Below the pieces are notes generated by a model that was given only the letters and a program-made list of their open reading frames with translations, ran no database searches and was not told the origin of the DNA. A program made the position numbers and the translations under genes. A DNA stretch of 64,000 nt from Spongisporangium articulatum (lineage in GTDB: Bacteria; Actinomycetota; Actinomycetes; Actinomycetales; Kineosporiaceae), in NCBI RefSeq assembly GCF_044465595.1, contig NZ_JBITLV010000008.1:1-64000 (forward strand), read 5' to 3'. Below are positions 15,901 to 23,687 of the stretch, piece after piece; the stretch's first letter is position 1; the number at the start of each line of letters is the position of its first letter.

Positions 15901-17254
15901 TGTGCGGCAGCCAGCGCAGCCACGACCAGCGGGCCACCCCGGCCCGGTCGGTGAACGCGACCACCACCAGCTCGGCCGGTGAGTGCAGGCCGACGAGCTG
16001 CAGGACGACGGAGTCGGCCATGGCCTGCGCCCGTTCGGTGGGCCCCACGACCCCGAAGGCGCCCGCCGCGCCGAGGTCGACGACGACCGGGACGGGTTCG
16101 ATCACACTGCTGCGCGCGGCCAGCTCGTCGAGTTCGGCCCACAGCGCGGCCTCGGCGGCGTTGCGGGTGGGCAGCACGACGCGGGCGCGGGCGGGTAGCC
16201 GCCCCAGGCCGAGCCGGGCCACCAGCCACTGGGGTCGGTCGACGCGGCGGGACCACAGCAACGACGACCGCTCGAAGACGGCGGCCACCACGTCCGCCAC
16301 CGGCGGCGTCTCGGCGACGCGGGCCGCCCGCTCCGCGTCGGCCGCCTGCGCCAGCCGCCCGCGCAGCACGGTGAGCTGTTCCTCGTGGTCGCGCAGCGCC
16401 CGCCGGTACTCGCGGGCCTCCGAGAACCGGGTCTCGGCCCACGTCCCCAGCAGCAGGATCGGACTCATCGCGATGAAGAGGACGACGAACGGGGTCCGGG
16501 TGATGGCCAGGATCGCGAGGCCCATGGCGATCGGGACGAGGAACGCGATCACCGGGAAGGCCCGCGACCGGGCCCGCTGCGGTGGCTGTGGCGCCTCCAG
16601 TTCCTCGCCCTCGAACACCACCTGGACGCGCGGGCTGCGGTTGTGGTCGGAATCGGAGCGACCGGGGCCGGACGACGCATCCGCCCGCAGCGAGACCCGG
16701 ATGCCGCTGCCGCCCAGGACGACGACCTCACCGCGGCCCAGGTCGGCGTGGCGCACCTGCTCCTCGCCCAGCAGGATGCCGTTGGCCGAGTTCAGGTCGA
16801 CGATGTGGGCCTGCGCCCCGGACGACGTCCCCGGTGCGTCGCTGATGACGATGCGCGCGTGCTCGCGGGAGATCATCGTGTCGTCGAGGCGCACGTCGCA
16901 CGCCGCTCCGCGCCCGACCACCGTGCTGGCCTTGTGCAGCGTGAAGGTCCGGCCCACCTCCGGGCCGCTGACCACGGACAGGGTGCCCAGCGCCGGTTGC
17001 GCCTGCGTCTCACCGGTGGCCAGGCAGACCCGGGACCCCGACGGCACCGCCGCCTCCGCGAAGGGCTGCGTGCCGTCGAGCACGCGGCGTCGACCTTCCT
17101 CCACCACGGCCAACGTGAGGGGTGCGGAGGCCGCTCGAGGGTCGCCGGCGGCCAGTGCCTCGGCCACGTCCGCGACGGCGGCCCGCAGGTCGCTGACCAC
17201 CACGACGTCCGCGGCCGAGCCGTTCGCCCGTTCCAGGGTGAGCTTCGTCCGCAT
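12914..17254 (-). CDS. EssC/EccC-like FtsK-type secretion ATPase with FHA domain
   Basis: 1446 residues, the size of firmicute EssC. Order: N-terminal soluble region, an FHA domain at about 90-185 (VVGRGAACDVRLDDTMISRE, LNSANGILLG), two membrane helices at about 230-272 (FPVIAFLVPIAMGLAILAIT; FVVLFIAMSPILLLGTW), then three FtsK/SpoIIIE domains. ATPase 1 is complete: Walker A GGTTGAGKSEF near 670 and Walker B SLVIVVDEFAAL near 772. ATPase 2 has GTGGSGKSTLL near 996 but VDGAQ in place of a DE Walker B. ATPase 3 has a degenerate Walker A, GPPDSGRST, near 1271. One intact and two degenerate sites match the EccC/EssC scheme, in which the last domain binds WXG substrate. The ATG follows a GGGGAGGA ribosome site and overlaps the upstream stop (ATGA). 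Genes for EccB, EccD, EccE and the mycosin protease are not in the window. Confidence 0.92.
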   Translation of the reverse strand: MRTKLTLERANGSAADVVVVSDLRAAVADVAEALAAGDPRAASAPLTLAVVEEGRRRVLDGTQPFAEAAVPSGSRVCLATGETQAQPALGTLSVVSGPEVGRTFTLHKASTVVGRGAACDVRLDDTMISREHARIVISDAPGTSSGAQAHIVDLNSANGILLGEEQVRHADLGRGEVVVLGGSGIRVSLRADASSGPGRSDSDHNRSPRVQVVFEGEELEAPQPPQRARSRAFPVIAFLVPIAMGLAILAITRTPFVVLFIAMSPILLLGTWAETRFSEAREYRRALRDHEEQLTVLRGRLAQAADAERAARVAETPPVADVVAAVFERSSLLWSRRVDRPQWLVARLGLGRLPARARVVLPTRNAAEAALWAELDELAARSSVIEPVPVVVDLGAAGAFGVVGPTERAQAMADSVVLQLVGLHSPAELVVVAFTDRAGVARWSWLRWLPHTSSDHSPLAVPHLAGDAGSCRALLTELEREVAARRAGSSSPACVVLVDDDASVDRARLVWVAERGAEVGVHVVYVAARAERLPARCDTYVRIAPDGAGQLVVCRDGEVVDPVVLEPLPAEVAARAARVLSPVVDAGALVPSQSDLPESVSLVSLVGHEVLSQEERVRERWVASGSLPGPDGRLSPGQQHLSALVGMGPEGPYYLDLRRQGPHALVGGTTGAGKSEFLQTWVMGLAMTYSPRRVTFLFIDYKGGAAFGVCQDLPHAVGLITDLTPHRFGRTLISLRAELRRRERVLNEHKVKDLLELERRGAPDTPPSLVIVVDEFAALAQDLPEFVDSMVDIAQRGRSLGVHLILATQRPANVIKDNLRANTNLRVALRMADTADSTDVLGSPESGLISPDLPGRAYVRTGPGRLDAFQTAYAGGWTSDGPEPPSIVVEDLAFGPPAVWAGPASATADSAVDPEAPTDLELLADVVGRATERARLAPAVPPWLPPLGPAYALEKMTVNPGELPLAQRDDPEQQKQYAVGFDPDREGNLGVFGTGGSGKSTLLRSLATAAWLRTVAGDPMHVYGVDFGAGGLALIDRLPHVGAVIAREDTDLLARLLRWLGEQVRSRAERYQKAGAATLSDYRRNANAPAEPRILLMVDGAQVFRSEHESRSGLWEQFVRIAVDGRAVGVHVALAADRPVSLPGSLNSALQKRVYLRMAQEDYALIGLAGSALPADAPAGRGHLDGFEVQVGVFRAEQAIDRQGAQLDELAGSSRMAGPAPRRIERLPDSVRLLDLPAQLGGDPVLGLDDLTLEPVSVKIRSTFLVAGPPDSGRSTTVGSVAAAVLRAGRCQVAAYLGLERSPVSSMVRWTARATDRDQIVELTEKLTAALEDRAHPPTLVVVEDLHEVASGPAEAALLQLARRCIAEGHVFLTDVGANAKMFSELSQLIKAQQQGILLRPGLADGSNLLFTTTPAADRGDPRGRGYLVSGGRASKLQIGFAEPLG

Positions 17255-18039
17255 CAGTCCTCCCCAGTTCCCGGCCGCACGGTGAACGAGCGACGATTGC
17301 CGAGCGACACGCGCTGCCCGACCTCGACGTAGTGACGACGGCCGGCGACGCAGGTAGTGATACTGCCGTCGACCGTCGTGATCCGGGTGCCGTTCGTCGA
17401 ACCTCGATCGGTGATCCAGAACCCGCTGGAGTCCATGCCGAAGTCGGCGTGCTCCTTCGAGACGCGGCGGTCCGGATCCGGCACGACGACGGTGAGTCGT
17501 CCGTCCGCGGCTCGCGGCTGACGGCCCATGACGCCCCCTCCGGTGACGAGCACCGACGGCCCCCAGTCGGGGACGATCAGGTAGGCGCGGGGCTGGGCGG
17601 CGGGGCCGGGACGTCGTCCGGCCACCTCGGTCGATTCCTCCCCGGCGGGCGGGGGCAACGGCCGAAGCGCAGGAACGGCCCGGGTGTCGGGCGCAAGTGC
17701 CTGCGGCGCAACGCTTTCGATCAGTCCCGCCCGGAGTGCACCGACCAGTTCCTCGGGCACCGCGCCCGACAGATGGACGCGTGCCCCCGACAGGGCCGGC
17801 TCGATCACGCACACCACCGTCTCGGTTCGCCTGAGCAGCAGCAGGAGGAGGCTCGACCCGACCGTCGGCAGGGCCAGCGCCCAGGCCGCGATCCGTGACC
17901 AAGCGGGTCGCCGGCGCCGGACGAACGTGAGGGCTGAGCCGCTCTGCGGTGCGCTCGCGAAACCATGATCGAACAGCCAGGCTTCCACCGTTCGGCGGAT
18001 ATCCTGGGGGCTACCGGCGAGAGCCACGGAGTGCGTCAT
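17254..18039 (-). CDS. FHA-domain membrane protein, first gene of the secretion operon
   Basis: About 261 residues from ATG 18037-18039 (MTHSVALAGSPQDI); an in-frame GTG 45 bases earlier is less likely. The N-terminal 45 residues are soluble, a hydrophobic hairpin lies at about 47-68 (AAWALALPTVGSSLLLLLL), and a middle region precedes a C-terminal FHA domain (about 165-255: VPDPDRRVSKEHADFGMD, DRGSTNGTRIT). Its phosphothreonine-binding residues are intact. Its stop overlaps the ATPase start (ATGA), so both are made together. It probably docks onto a kinase-phosphorylated partner or onto the ATPase complex. It is divergent from the kinase at 18113, with about 73 bases between them holding both promoters. 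Confidence 0.8.
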   Translation of the reverse strand: MTHSVALAGSPQDIRRTVEAWLFDHGFASAPQSGSALTFVRRRRPAWSRIAAWALALPTVGSSLLLLLLRRTETVVCVIEPALSGARVHLSGAVPEELVGALRAGLIESVAPQALAPDTRAVPALRPLPPPAGEESTEVAGRRPGPAAQPRAYLIVPDWGPSVLVTGGGVMGRQPRAADGRLTVVVPDPDRRVSKEHADFGMDSSGFWITDRGSTNGTRITTVDGSITTCVAGRRHYVEVGQRVSLGNRRSFTVRPGTGED

Positions 18040-18112
18040 GCGCTGCCAACCTCTCGTGGTCACCTGTCTCGCATCAGGATTCACAGCAAACTACCCGCGT
18101 CACAACTAATCT

Positions 18113-20623
18113 GTGCCGGTGACCGGTTGGCCCCTCGTCTCGATGCACTGGACACTCGACGTCGAGCCCATCACGGAGGGTGACTCGAGTCTGCCGCAGG
18201 GTGCCCAACAGGCCTCGGGTTGGCAGCAGCGACTGACGAGGATCGGTCCGGGCGGGCGCTACGTCCTCGACGGCCTGATCGCCCGAGGTGGCCAGGCCTG
18301 GATCTGGTCGGCCCGCGACACCACCACCGGGACGTCGGTGGCCGTCAAGATTGCCTCGGCCGGTAACCATCTGCAGGAGAACGCGCACCGGATCGCCCGC
18401 GAGGCCCAGCTCCTGCGTGCCCTACGTGGGCACGACTCCGTCATGCCGCTGCTCGACGTCGGCGGGCCGGTGCGCTTCTTCGCCGACGGCGACGACCGCT
18501 TCGTCGACGAGGCCGACGACCCGTTCCTGACCGAGCTGCCCTGGTTGGTACTCCCGCGCATCCCGCATCTGCGACTGAGAGCGGCTCTCGAGAAGTCGGG
18601 CGGCTCGCTGGGCGCCGAGGCGACCACGGGCCTGGCCACGGAGCTGGCCGACGTCCTGGCCCATCTCTCCCGGCACGGAGTCGTTCATCGCGACCTGTCC
18701 CCGGGAAACGTGCTGCTGCGTCGCGAAGGCCTGGTGGTGGCCGACTTCGGACTGGCGTGGCAGCGCGGCCATCCCGACGAGGCCATGCGCGAGCTGGAGA
18801 CGCAGCAGCGGGCCATGCTCACCGAGTTCGGCGGGCCGGGCATGACGGCCGGGTGGGCCGCCCCCGAGCGACATTCCGTCGACGAGAACAGCGGAGACCG
18901 TCCGGACCGCGACGAGGCGGGCGACGTGTTCTGCTGGGGTCTGTTCACCTTCGCAGCGATCGCCGGACGCCACGCCTGGAAGAGCGCGTCCTCCGACGCC
19001 AATCCGCTGAAGCCGCGGCCGTCCGAGCTCCACGAGATGACGGCCGGCCACCCGGCACCGGATGTCGGCCCCCTGCACGCCCTGCCGAGTGAGCTGTCCG
19101 AACTCGCACGGGCCGCGTTGTCCCCTCAGCCACGGGACCGGCCGAGCGCCGCCGAGATCGTCGACCGGCTGAGCGGCGCCGACGATCGGACGGTTCAGTC
19201 CAGCACGGTGCTGCGGACGAGATCGCACTCCTCGCCGACCCGGCCGTCCGCCACGCCCCCGACGCCGCAACTCCCACCGGGAGGTCTTCGCCCCGTCCCG
19301 GTCCCGCGCCGGTCCCGGCGCACCGCGCTGATCGCAGCGACTGTCGCGGTCGCCGTCCTGGCCGTGGGCGGGACAGCCGGGTGGGCCCTTTCCCGGGGCG
19401 AGCCGGACCCGCCGTCCCCCGGTGGTCCGGCCTCCCTGACGATCGGCACCTACGGGACGTCGCCGCCCGTGTCGGAGCAGATGTCGGTGGCCTATCACCG
19501 CTTGTGGCCCGACGTGACCGTGAAGGTGGGCCGGCACGACTACGACACCTACGAGAAGGACCTCCGGAACAGGGCCGCCACCGGTGCACGCTCGGAGGAC
19601 CTGCAACAGGTGGAACAGTCCTCGGTCGCGGCGCTGACCCGGCATGCCGACTACTTCGTCGACTTCAAGGACCTCATCGATGCGTCTGCCTGGGACCCGG
19701 CCGACTTGCGCCTGGTGACCGCCCCCGACGGCCGGGTGATCGGGTTGCCGTTGGACAGCGGCGGACTGTCCCTCTGCTACAACCGGGCCCTGCTGGAGAA
19801 GGCCGGGTTGCCGACGGACCGGCAGGAGCTGGCGGCGGCCCTGCCCGACTGGGAGGCCTACGTCGCCATGGGTCGCAAGTATATGGCAGATGCGCCGAAA
19901 GGTACTGCCTGGTACGACAACTCGGCTCATCTGATGAACGGGATTCTGGGCGGAGCGGTCTCCGGTGACCTGGGCGGCACGCCCGCCGCTCGGGCCGCTG
20001 CCCAGTCGGCCTACGACTCGGCTTCCGACCCCACGGTCAAGGCCGCCTGGGACCTCGTGGCGGACGCCGTGGAAGCCGGCGAGAGCGCCGAGGCACGGGC
20101 CGCCACCAGCGGGAAGGACTTGAACGAGGGCCACTTCGCGACGGTCGTGTGCCCCTCGTGGATGATCGGTGACATCGACGCCGCGTTCGGCGGCGCGGCC
20201 AGCGACTGGGATGTCGCCGCAGCACCGGGCGGCAAGGGGAACTGGTCCGGCTCCTACCTGGTTGTTCCGAAGAACGGACCCCACGTCCAGCAGGCGATCA
20301 AGCTGGCGCTGTGGTTGACCGCCACGCAGCAGCAGTCGGACGCCTTCGACCAGCTGCGCCACTTCCCGGCCTCCCTGGCGGCCCGCGACTCCGCCCAGGT
20401 CCGGGGGGCCACATCAGCCTTCTTCAACGGCGCGCCGGTCGGACAGATCATCGGGGACTCGCTCACCGGCTTCGCCGACTCGCCGCTGCGCGCCGAGAGC
20501 GTCGACGTGGCCAACGCCGTTCATCCCGCCCTGAACGCGCTGGAGAACGGGAAGTCGCCGACGAGCGCCTGGGAGAGGGCGCGCGCCGCGCTGGAGAGGC
20601 TGAACCAGGACGGCTCAGGGTGA
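18113..20623 (+). CDS. Ser/Thr kinase fused to an extracellular solute-binding protein domain
   Basis: Up to 836 residues. The cytoplasmic kinase domain (about 45-355) has a GGQAWIWSARD loop, Lys79 (VAVKIASA), VVHRDLSPGNVLL at about 190-202, ADFGLAW at about 210-216 and AAPERHS in the activation segment: a complete active site. After a Pro-rich linker, a membrane helix at about 403-426 leads into about 400 extracellular residues that read as a family 1 ABC-type sugar-binding protein (SLTIGTYGTSPPVSEQMSVA, RNRAATGARSEDLQQVEQSS, VIGLPLDSGGLSLCYNRALL, GSYLVVPKNGPHVQQAIKLA, LNALENGKSPTSAWERA). The start is uncertain (GTG 18113, GTG 18119 or ATG 18143); a TAATCT box at 18107-18112 would suit a leaderless GTG at 18119. 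The stop overlaps the next gene's start. A ligand-gated receptor kinase for a saccharide is the natural reading, but this is inference. Confidence 0.87.
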   Translation: MPVTGWPLVSMHWTLDVEPITEGDSSLPQGAQQASGWQQRLTRIGPGGRYVLDGLIARGGQAWIWSARDTTTGTSVAVKIASAGNHLQENAHRIAREAQLLRALRGHDSVMPLLDVGGPVRFFADGDDRFVDEADDPFLTELPWLVLPRIPHLRLRAALEKSGGSLGAEATTGLATELADVLAHLSRHGVVHRDLSPGNVLLRREGLVVADFGLAWQRGHPDEAMRELETQQRAMLTEFGGPGMTAGWAAPERHSVDENSGDRPDRDEAGDVFCWGLFTFAAIAGRHAWKSASSDANPLKPRPSELHEMTAGHPAPDVGPLHALPSELSELARAALSPQPRDRPSAAEIVDRLSGADDRTVQSSTVLRTRSHSSPTRPSATPPTPQLPPGGLRPVPVPRRSRRTALIAATVAVAVLAVGGTAGWALSRGEPDPPSPGGPASLTIGTYGTSPPVSEQMSVAYHRLWPDVTVKVGRHDYDTYEKDLRNRAATGARSEDLQQVEQSSVAALTRHADYFVDFKDLIDASAWDPADLRLVTAPDGRVIGLPLDSGGLSLCYNRALLEKAGLPTDRQELAAALPDWEAYVAMGRKYMADAPKGTAWYDNSAHLMNGILGGAVSGDLGGTPAARAAAQSAYDSASDPTVKAAWDLVADAVEAGESAEARAATSGKDLNEGHFATVVCPSWMIGDIDAAFGGAASDWDVAAAPGGKGNWSGSYLVVPKNGPHVQQAIKLALWLTATQQQSDAFDQLRHFPASLAARDSAQVRGATSAFFNGAPVGQIIGDSLTGFADSPLRAESVDVANAVHPALNALENGKSPTSAWERARAALERLNQDGSG

Positions 20624-21630
20624 TCCGGGCACTTACGAAGGCTTTCATCGTGGGGGTCTGCCTCGCCGCCGTGGCGGCCTGCTCGACGTCCCCCACCCCG
20701 GCCCCCGCACCCAGCTCGCGCGAAGTGGCGCTCGGCGTCTTCCGTGGCACGGAAATACCGCGGGTTCGAGCGTTCGGAGAATGGCTCGGTCGACAACCTG
20801 ACTACGTCCTCGACTTCCCCGAGACCGGCTCGTGGGAAACCATTCTCAGGTCCACACGCGAGAAGGGCGATTACTGGCGAGGCAGCGGGTACCGGCTCGT
20901 GTACTCGGTGCCGCTGCTGCCCGACGAGGCGGCACCGACCATGGCGAAGGGCGCCGACGGCACGTACGACGACCGGTTCACCGACATCGCCCAGGCTCTC
21001 GTGGAAACCGGTCAGTCGAACGCCGTGATCCGCCTCGGCTGGGAGTTCAACATCAAGAACTCGCGCTGGAAGACGGACGTCCCGGCCGAGTTCATCGCCT
21101 TCTGGCAGCACGTCGTGAGCGCGATGCGGGCGGTGCCCGGCAACCGTTTCGAGTTCGACTGGAACCCGACGAACGGCTACACAGCATTCTCCGGGGAGAA
21201 GTACTGGCCCGGCGGCGACTACGTCGATTACGTGGGCATCGACGTGTACGACATCTCCTGGCGCAACGGCAGTTACCCGTACCCGAAGGGCTGCGACGAC
21301 GACGCCTGTCGACTTCCCCGCCAGCAATTGGCCTGGGACGAGATCTACAACGGCGAGCGGGGACTCGGGTTCTGGACGGAGTTCGCCGCCGACCACGGTA
21401 AGCCCGTCTCGCTCCCCGAGTGGGCGATGTGGACCCGGACCGAGGACTACAACAGCGGCGACGACGATCCCTACTTCATCGACCAGATGGCCGACTACAT
21501 CGAGAACCCGGCCCACAACGTCGCCTACCAGATCTACTTCGACTTCCTCGCCGACAACGGACCGCACCGCCTCCAGGAGGACTTCCCGCGCGGTGGTGCC
21601 CGATACCGGGAGCGCTTCGGGCAACCCTGA
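20620..21630 (+). CDS. GH26-like glycoside hydrolase lipoprotein
   Basis: 336 residues from the GTG overlapping the kinase stop (GTGA). A lipoprotein signal peptide with lipobox AVAAC places the lipid-anchored Cys at 21. The rest is a TIM-barrel pattern close to family 26 (beta-mannanase type) hydrolases: VIRLGWEFNIKN with candidate acid/base Glu142, RFEFDWNPTNG, YVDYVGIDVYDISW, and KPVSLPEWAMW with candidate nucleophile Glu267. Strict coupling to the solute-binding kinase suggests that the enzyme trims a cell-surface or environmental polysaccharide and that the kinase reads the product. The substrate is unknown; it could be the cell's own exopolysaccharide. Confidence 0.8.
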   Translation: MIRALTKAFIVGVCLAAVAACSTSPTPAPAPSSREVALGVFRGTEIPRVRAFGEWLGRQPDYVLDFPETGSWETILRSTREKGDYWRGSGYRLVYSVPLLPDEAAPTMAKGADGTYDDRFTDIAQALVETGQSNAVIRLGWEFNIKNSRWKTDVPAEFIAFWQHVVSAMRAVPGNRFEFDWNPTNGYTAFSGEKYWPGGDYVDYVGIDVYDISWRNGSYPYPKGCDDDACRLPRQQLAWDEIYNGERGLGFWTEFAADHGKPVSLPEWAMWTRTEDYNSGDDDPYFIDQMADYIENPAHNVAYQIYFDFLADNGPHRLQEDFPRGGARYRERFGQP

Positions 21631-21635
21631 GCCCT

Positions 21636-22256
21636 TTAGTCGCCGACCCGGCGGTACCGGATGTGCGTGGTCAGCGGCGAGTGCAGCACCTCGACGGGCT
21701 CGAACGGGAAGTCCTGGCCTTCGAAGATGCGCTCTCCCGAACCGAGCAGGACGGGCGCGATGTCGAGGGTCAGCTCGTCGATGACGCCGGCGGCCAACGC
21801 CTGCCGCACGGCAGACGCTCCCCCGGCGATGTCGACCCCCTTCTCGCCGGCCGCCTCACGCGCCGCCGCGTAGGCAGCGTCGAAGCCGTCGGTGACGAAG
21901 TGGAAGGTCGTCCCGCCCTCCAGCTCGATCGGCTCGTGCGCGTGGTGGGTGAGCACGAAAACCGGCGCGTGGTAGGGCGGTTCGGGGCCCCACCAGCCGG
22001 TCCACTCCTCGTCCCATGGGCCGCGGACCGGGCCGAACATGTTCCGGCCCATCACGTATGCACCGCGCGGGCGCATGAGCCAGTCGTTCGCCACCCGGTC
22101 GGCGTCGTTCGCCCGCGGGTCGCCGATGTGCCAACCGTGCAGCTCACGCCCCCGCGTGCCCAGCGGGTTGTCCCGGGCCTGGTCGGGCCCGGCGACGAAC
22201 CCGTCCAGCGAGATCGACATGTGGCACGTGGTGTACGGCTCCGCGAGATCGGTCAT
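21636..22256 (-). CDS. RibD C-terminal / dihydrofolate reductase-like protein
   Basis: 206 residues from ATG 22254-22256. Typical features are CHMSISLDGFVAGPDQ at the N-terminus, RGAYVMGRNMFGP, a central VFVLTHHAHEPIEL strand region, and VDIAGGASAVRQALAAGVID followed by ELTLDIAPVLLGSGERIF. These belong to the widespread RibD C-terminal domain family of NADPH-binding reductases, common in actinobacteria and mostly without known substrate. It is a standalone domain without the deaminase half, so it is not riboflavin-pathway RibD itself. The start overlaps the stop of the HNH gene (ATGA). Confidence 0.9.
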   Translation of the reverse strand: MTDLAEPYTTCHMSISLDGFVAGPDQARDNPLGTRGRELHGWHIGDPRANDADRVANDWLMRPRGAYVMGRNMFGPVRGPWDEEWTGWWGPEPPYHAPVFVLTHHAHEPIELEGGTTFHFVTDGFDAAYAAAREAAGEKGVDIAGGASAVRQALAAGVIDELTLDIAPVLLGSGERIFEGQDFPFEPVEVLHSPLTTHIRYRRVGD

Positions 22257-23470
22257 GGGGCCATCCTGCCCTTGGCGAGGTTGCACCACTGACAGAGCCC
22301 CTGACCGTTGGCCGCCGACGTCGGCCCACCGTCGGCGTACGGCAGCACGTGGTCGATCTGCCGGATCGGCGCATCGCACCAGGGCGTACGGCAGTACTGG
22401 TCGCGCGCGACGATGAAACGGCGCAACCCGGCGGGGAACTGGCGTGACCGGGCTTCCATCTGGACGAGTTCGCCAGTCTCCGGTGAACTCCAGAGGCGAC
22501 GGACCTGGCGGACGACGTGTTGGTCGGGCGGGTCGGCGAGTGCCCTGGCCAGCGGGGCGGGGATGGGGCCGTAGCCGTGCACGTGCGCGGGCTCGTCGCA
22601 CGCGCCGGTGAGCGCCTGGTCGCTGATGACGAGTTGCACCTCGACGGGCACGTTCGCGGCCTGGCTGGTGCCCAGCACGCGGGACGCGAGCGTGTCGGCC
22701 ATGACCTGCCCCCGGGAGCGGTGGTCGTCGGGGTCGACGGCGGCCGAGTCGGCGGCCTGCGACAGCGCGGCGAAAACGGCGACGCCCTCGGCGACGGGCA
22801 GGTGGGCGGTGACGACGGTCATGCAGTCGGGCGCCGGGCGGATGGTGACGCGACGCTGCACCGTCGCCTTCTGAGCCTGCTTCCAGGCCAGCCCCGGTTC
22901 GAGCCGTTGCGCGATGCGGCGGGCCTCGCGTTCGACGGCGCCGTCGCCGAGCAGACCGAGCCGCGGGGCCAGCTGCTCGTCGACGATCGCCCGGGACTCC
23001 TTCGAGAGCAGGGCCGTCTCGCGCACGACGAGAGTCGCCCGCCAGTGGGTGGTCTCGCCGCGTTCGAGGGCCGCCAGCGTCTGCGGCAGCTCGTCGACCA
23101 GGCAGCGGGCGACGCCGAGCAGGCGACCCGCCTTGTGCGGCGAGACGTGCAGGGCGCCGGCGATCTCCGAGGTGACGGCGCGCCGGGCCCGGTCGTCGGG
23201 CTGACCCTTCGCCAGACGACGGGCCCGGGCCGAGTCGTCGTACGCGGCGGCCGCACGCACCTGGGCAGCCGCGACAGCGGAGGCCAGCTTCTCGAGCGCC
23301 CCCAGCAGCCGAAGCCGCTCGTCATCTGCGGAGGGAAGCTCGGTCTCACCGAGCCGCGCGGCGAACTCTTCCACCTCGTCGACCGGGCCGAATTCGGGGT
23401 GCGCCGCGGAGAACTCCACCGCCCACAGCTGGGCAGGGTCGGCCAGCATCGCAATGTCGACCGCCGCCAT
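22253..23470 (-). CDS. DUF222 domain / HNH endonuclease family protein
   Basis: About 405 residues from ATG 23468-23470 (MAAVDIAMLADP); an in-frame ATG nine codons earlier is the alternative. Residues about 40-300 form the helical DUF222 domain. The C-terminus carries an HNH nuclease motif: YCRTPWCDAPIRQIDHVLPY, ADGGPTSAANGQGLCQWCNL, with the paired CxxC zinc ligands and the central His. This is the multicopy actinobacterial family often linked with mobile DNA. The typical 13E12-type members are of similar length, so it appears complete. It probably acts as a DNA endonuclease; target and purpose are unknown. Confidence 0.9.
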   Translation of the reverse strand: MAAVDIAMLADPAQLWAVEFSAAHPEFGPVDEVEEFAARLGETELPSADDERLRLLGALEKLASAVAAAQVRAAAAYDDSARARRLAKGQPDDRARRAVTSEIAGALHVSPHKAGRLLGVARCLVDELPQTLAALERGETTHWRATLVVRETALLSKESRAIVDEQLAPRLGLLGDGAVEREARRIAQRLEPGLAWKQAQKATVQRRVTIRPAPDCMTVVTAHLPVAEGVAVFAALSQAADSAAVDPDDHRSRGQVMADTLASRVLGTSQAANVPVEVQLVISDQALTGACDEPAHVHGYGPIPAPLARALADPPDQHVVRQVRRLWSSPETGELVQMEARSRQFPAGLRRFIVARDQYCRTPWCDAPIRQIDHVLPYADGGPTSAANGQGLCQWCNLAKGRMAP

Positions 23471-23687
23471 GCTCACACCCCCGAAGGCGTCGCACATCTG
23501 TTCGAATCCATGTCAATGGTGGCATACTCCAGTGCTCCGCGCAAGAGAAACTCGGCCACCGGGCGAGCCGAAAATGTCTCTCTCAGAGCGTAATTCGAGA
23601 CCGACCGCAAGCTATGCCGGCCGCCGGGACTCAAGGCACGACTCTGGCCGTCGATGTGGACTGCACGTTCACGGGGAGGAGCAATCC

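Noticed and set aside
12530..15982. A 1150-codon open frame on the plus strand
   Set aside because: It lies antisense to the EssC-like ATPase and WXG genes, has no domain, and the opposite strand carries Walker motifs and FHA blocks.
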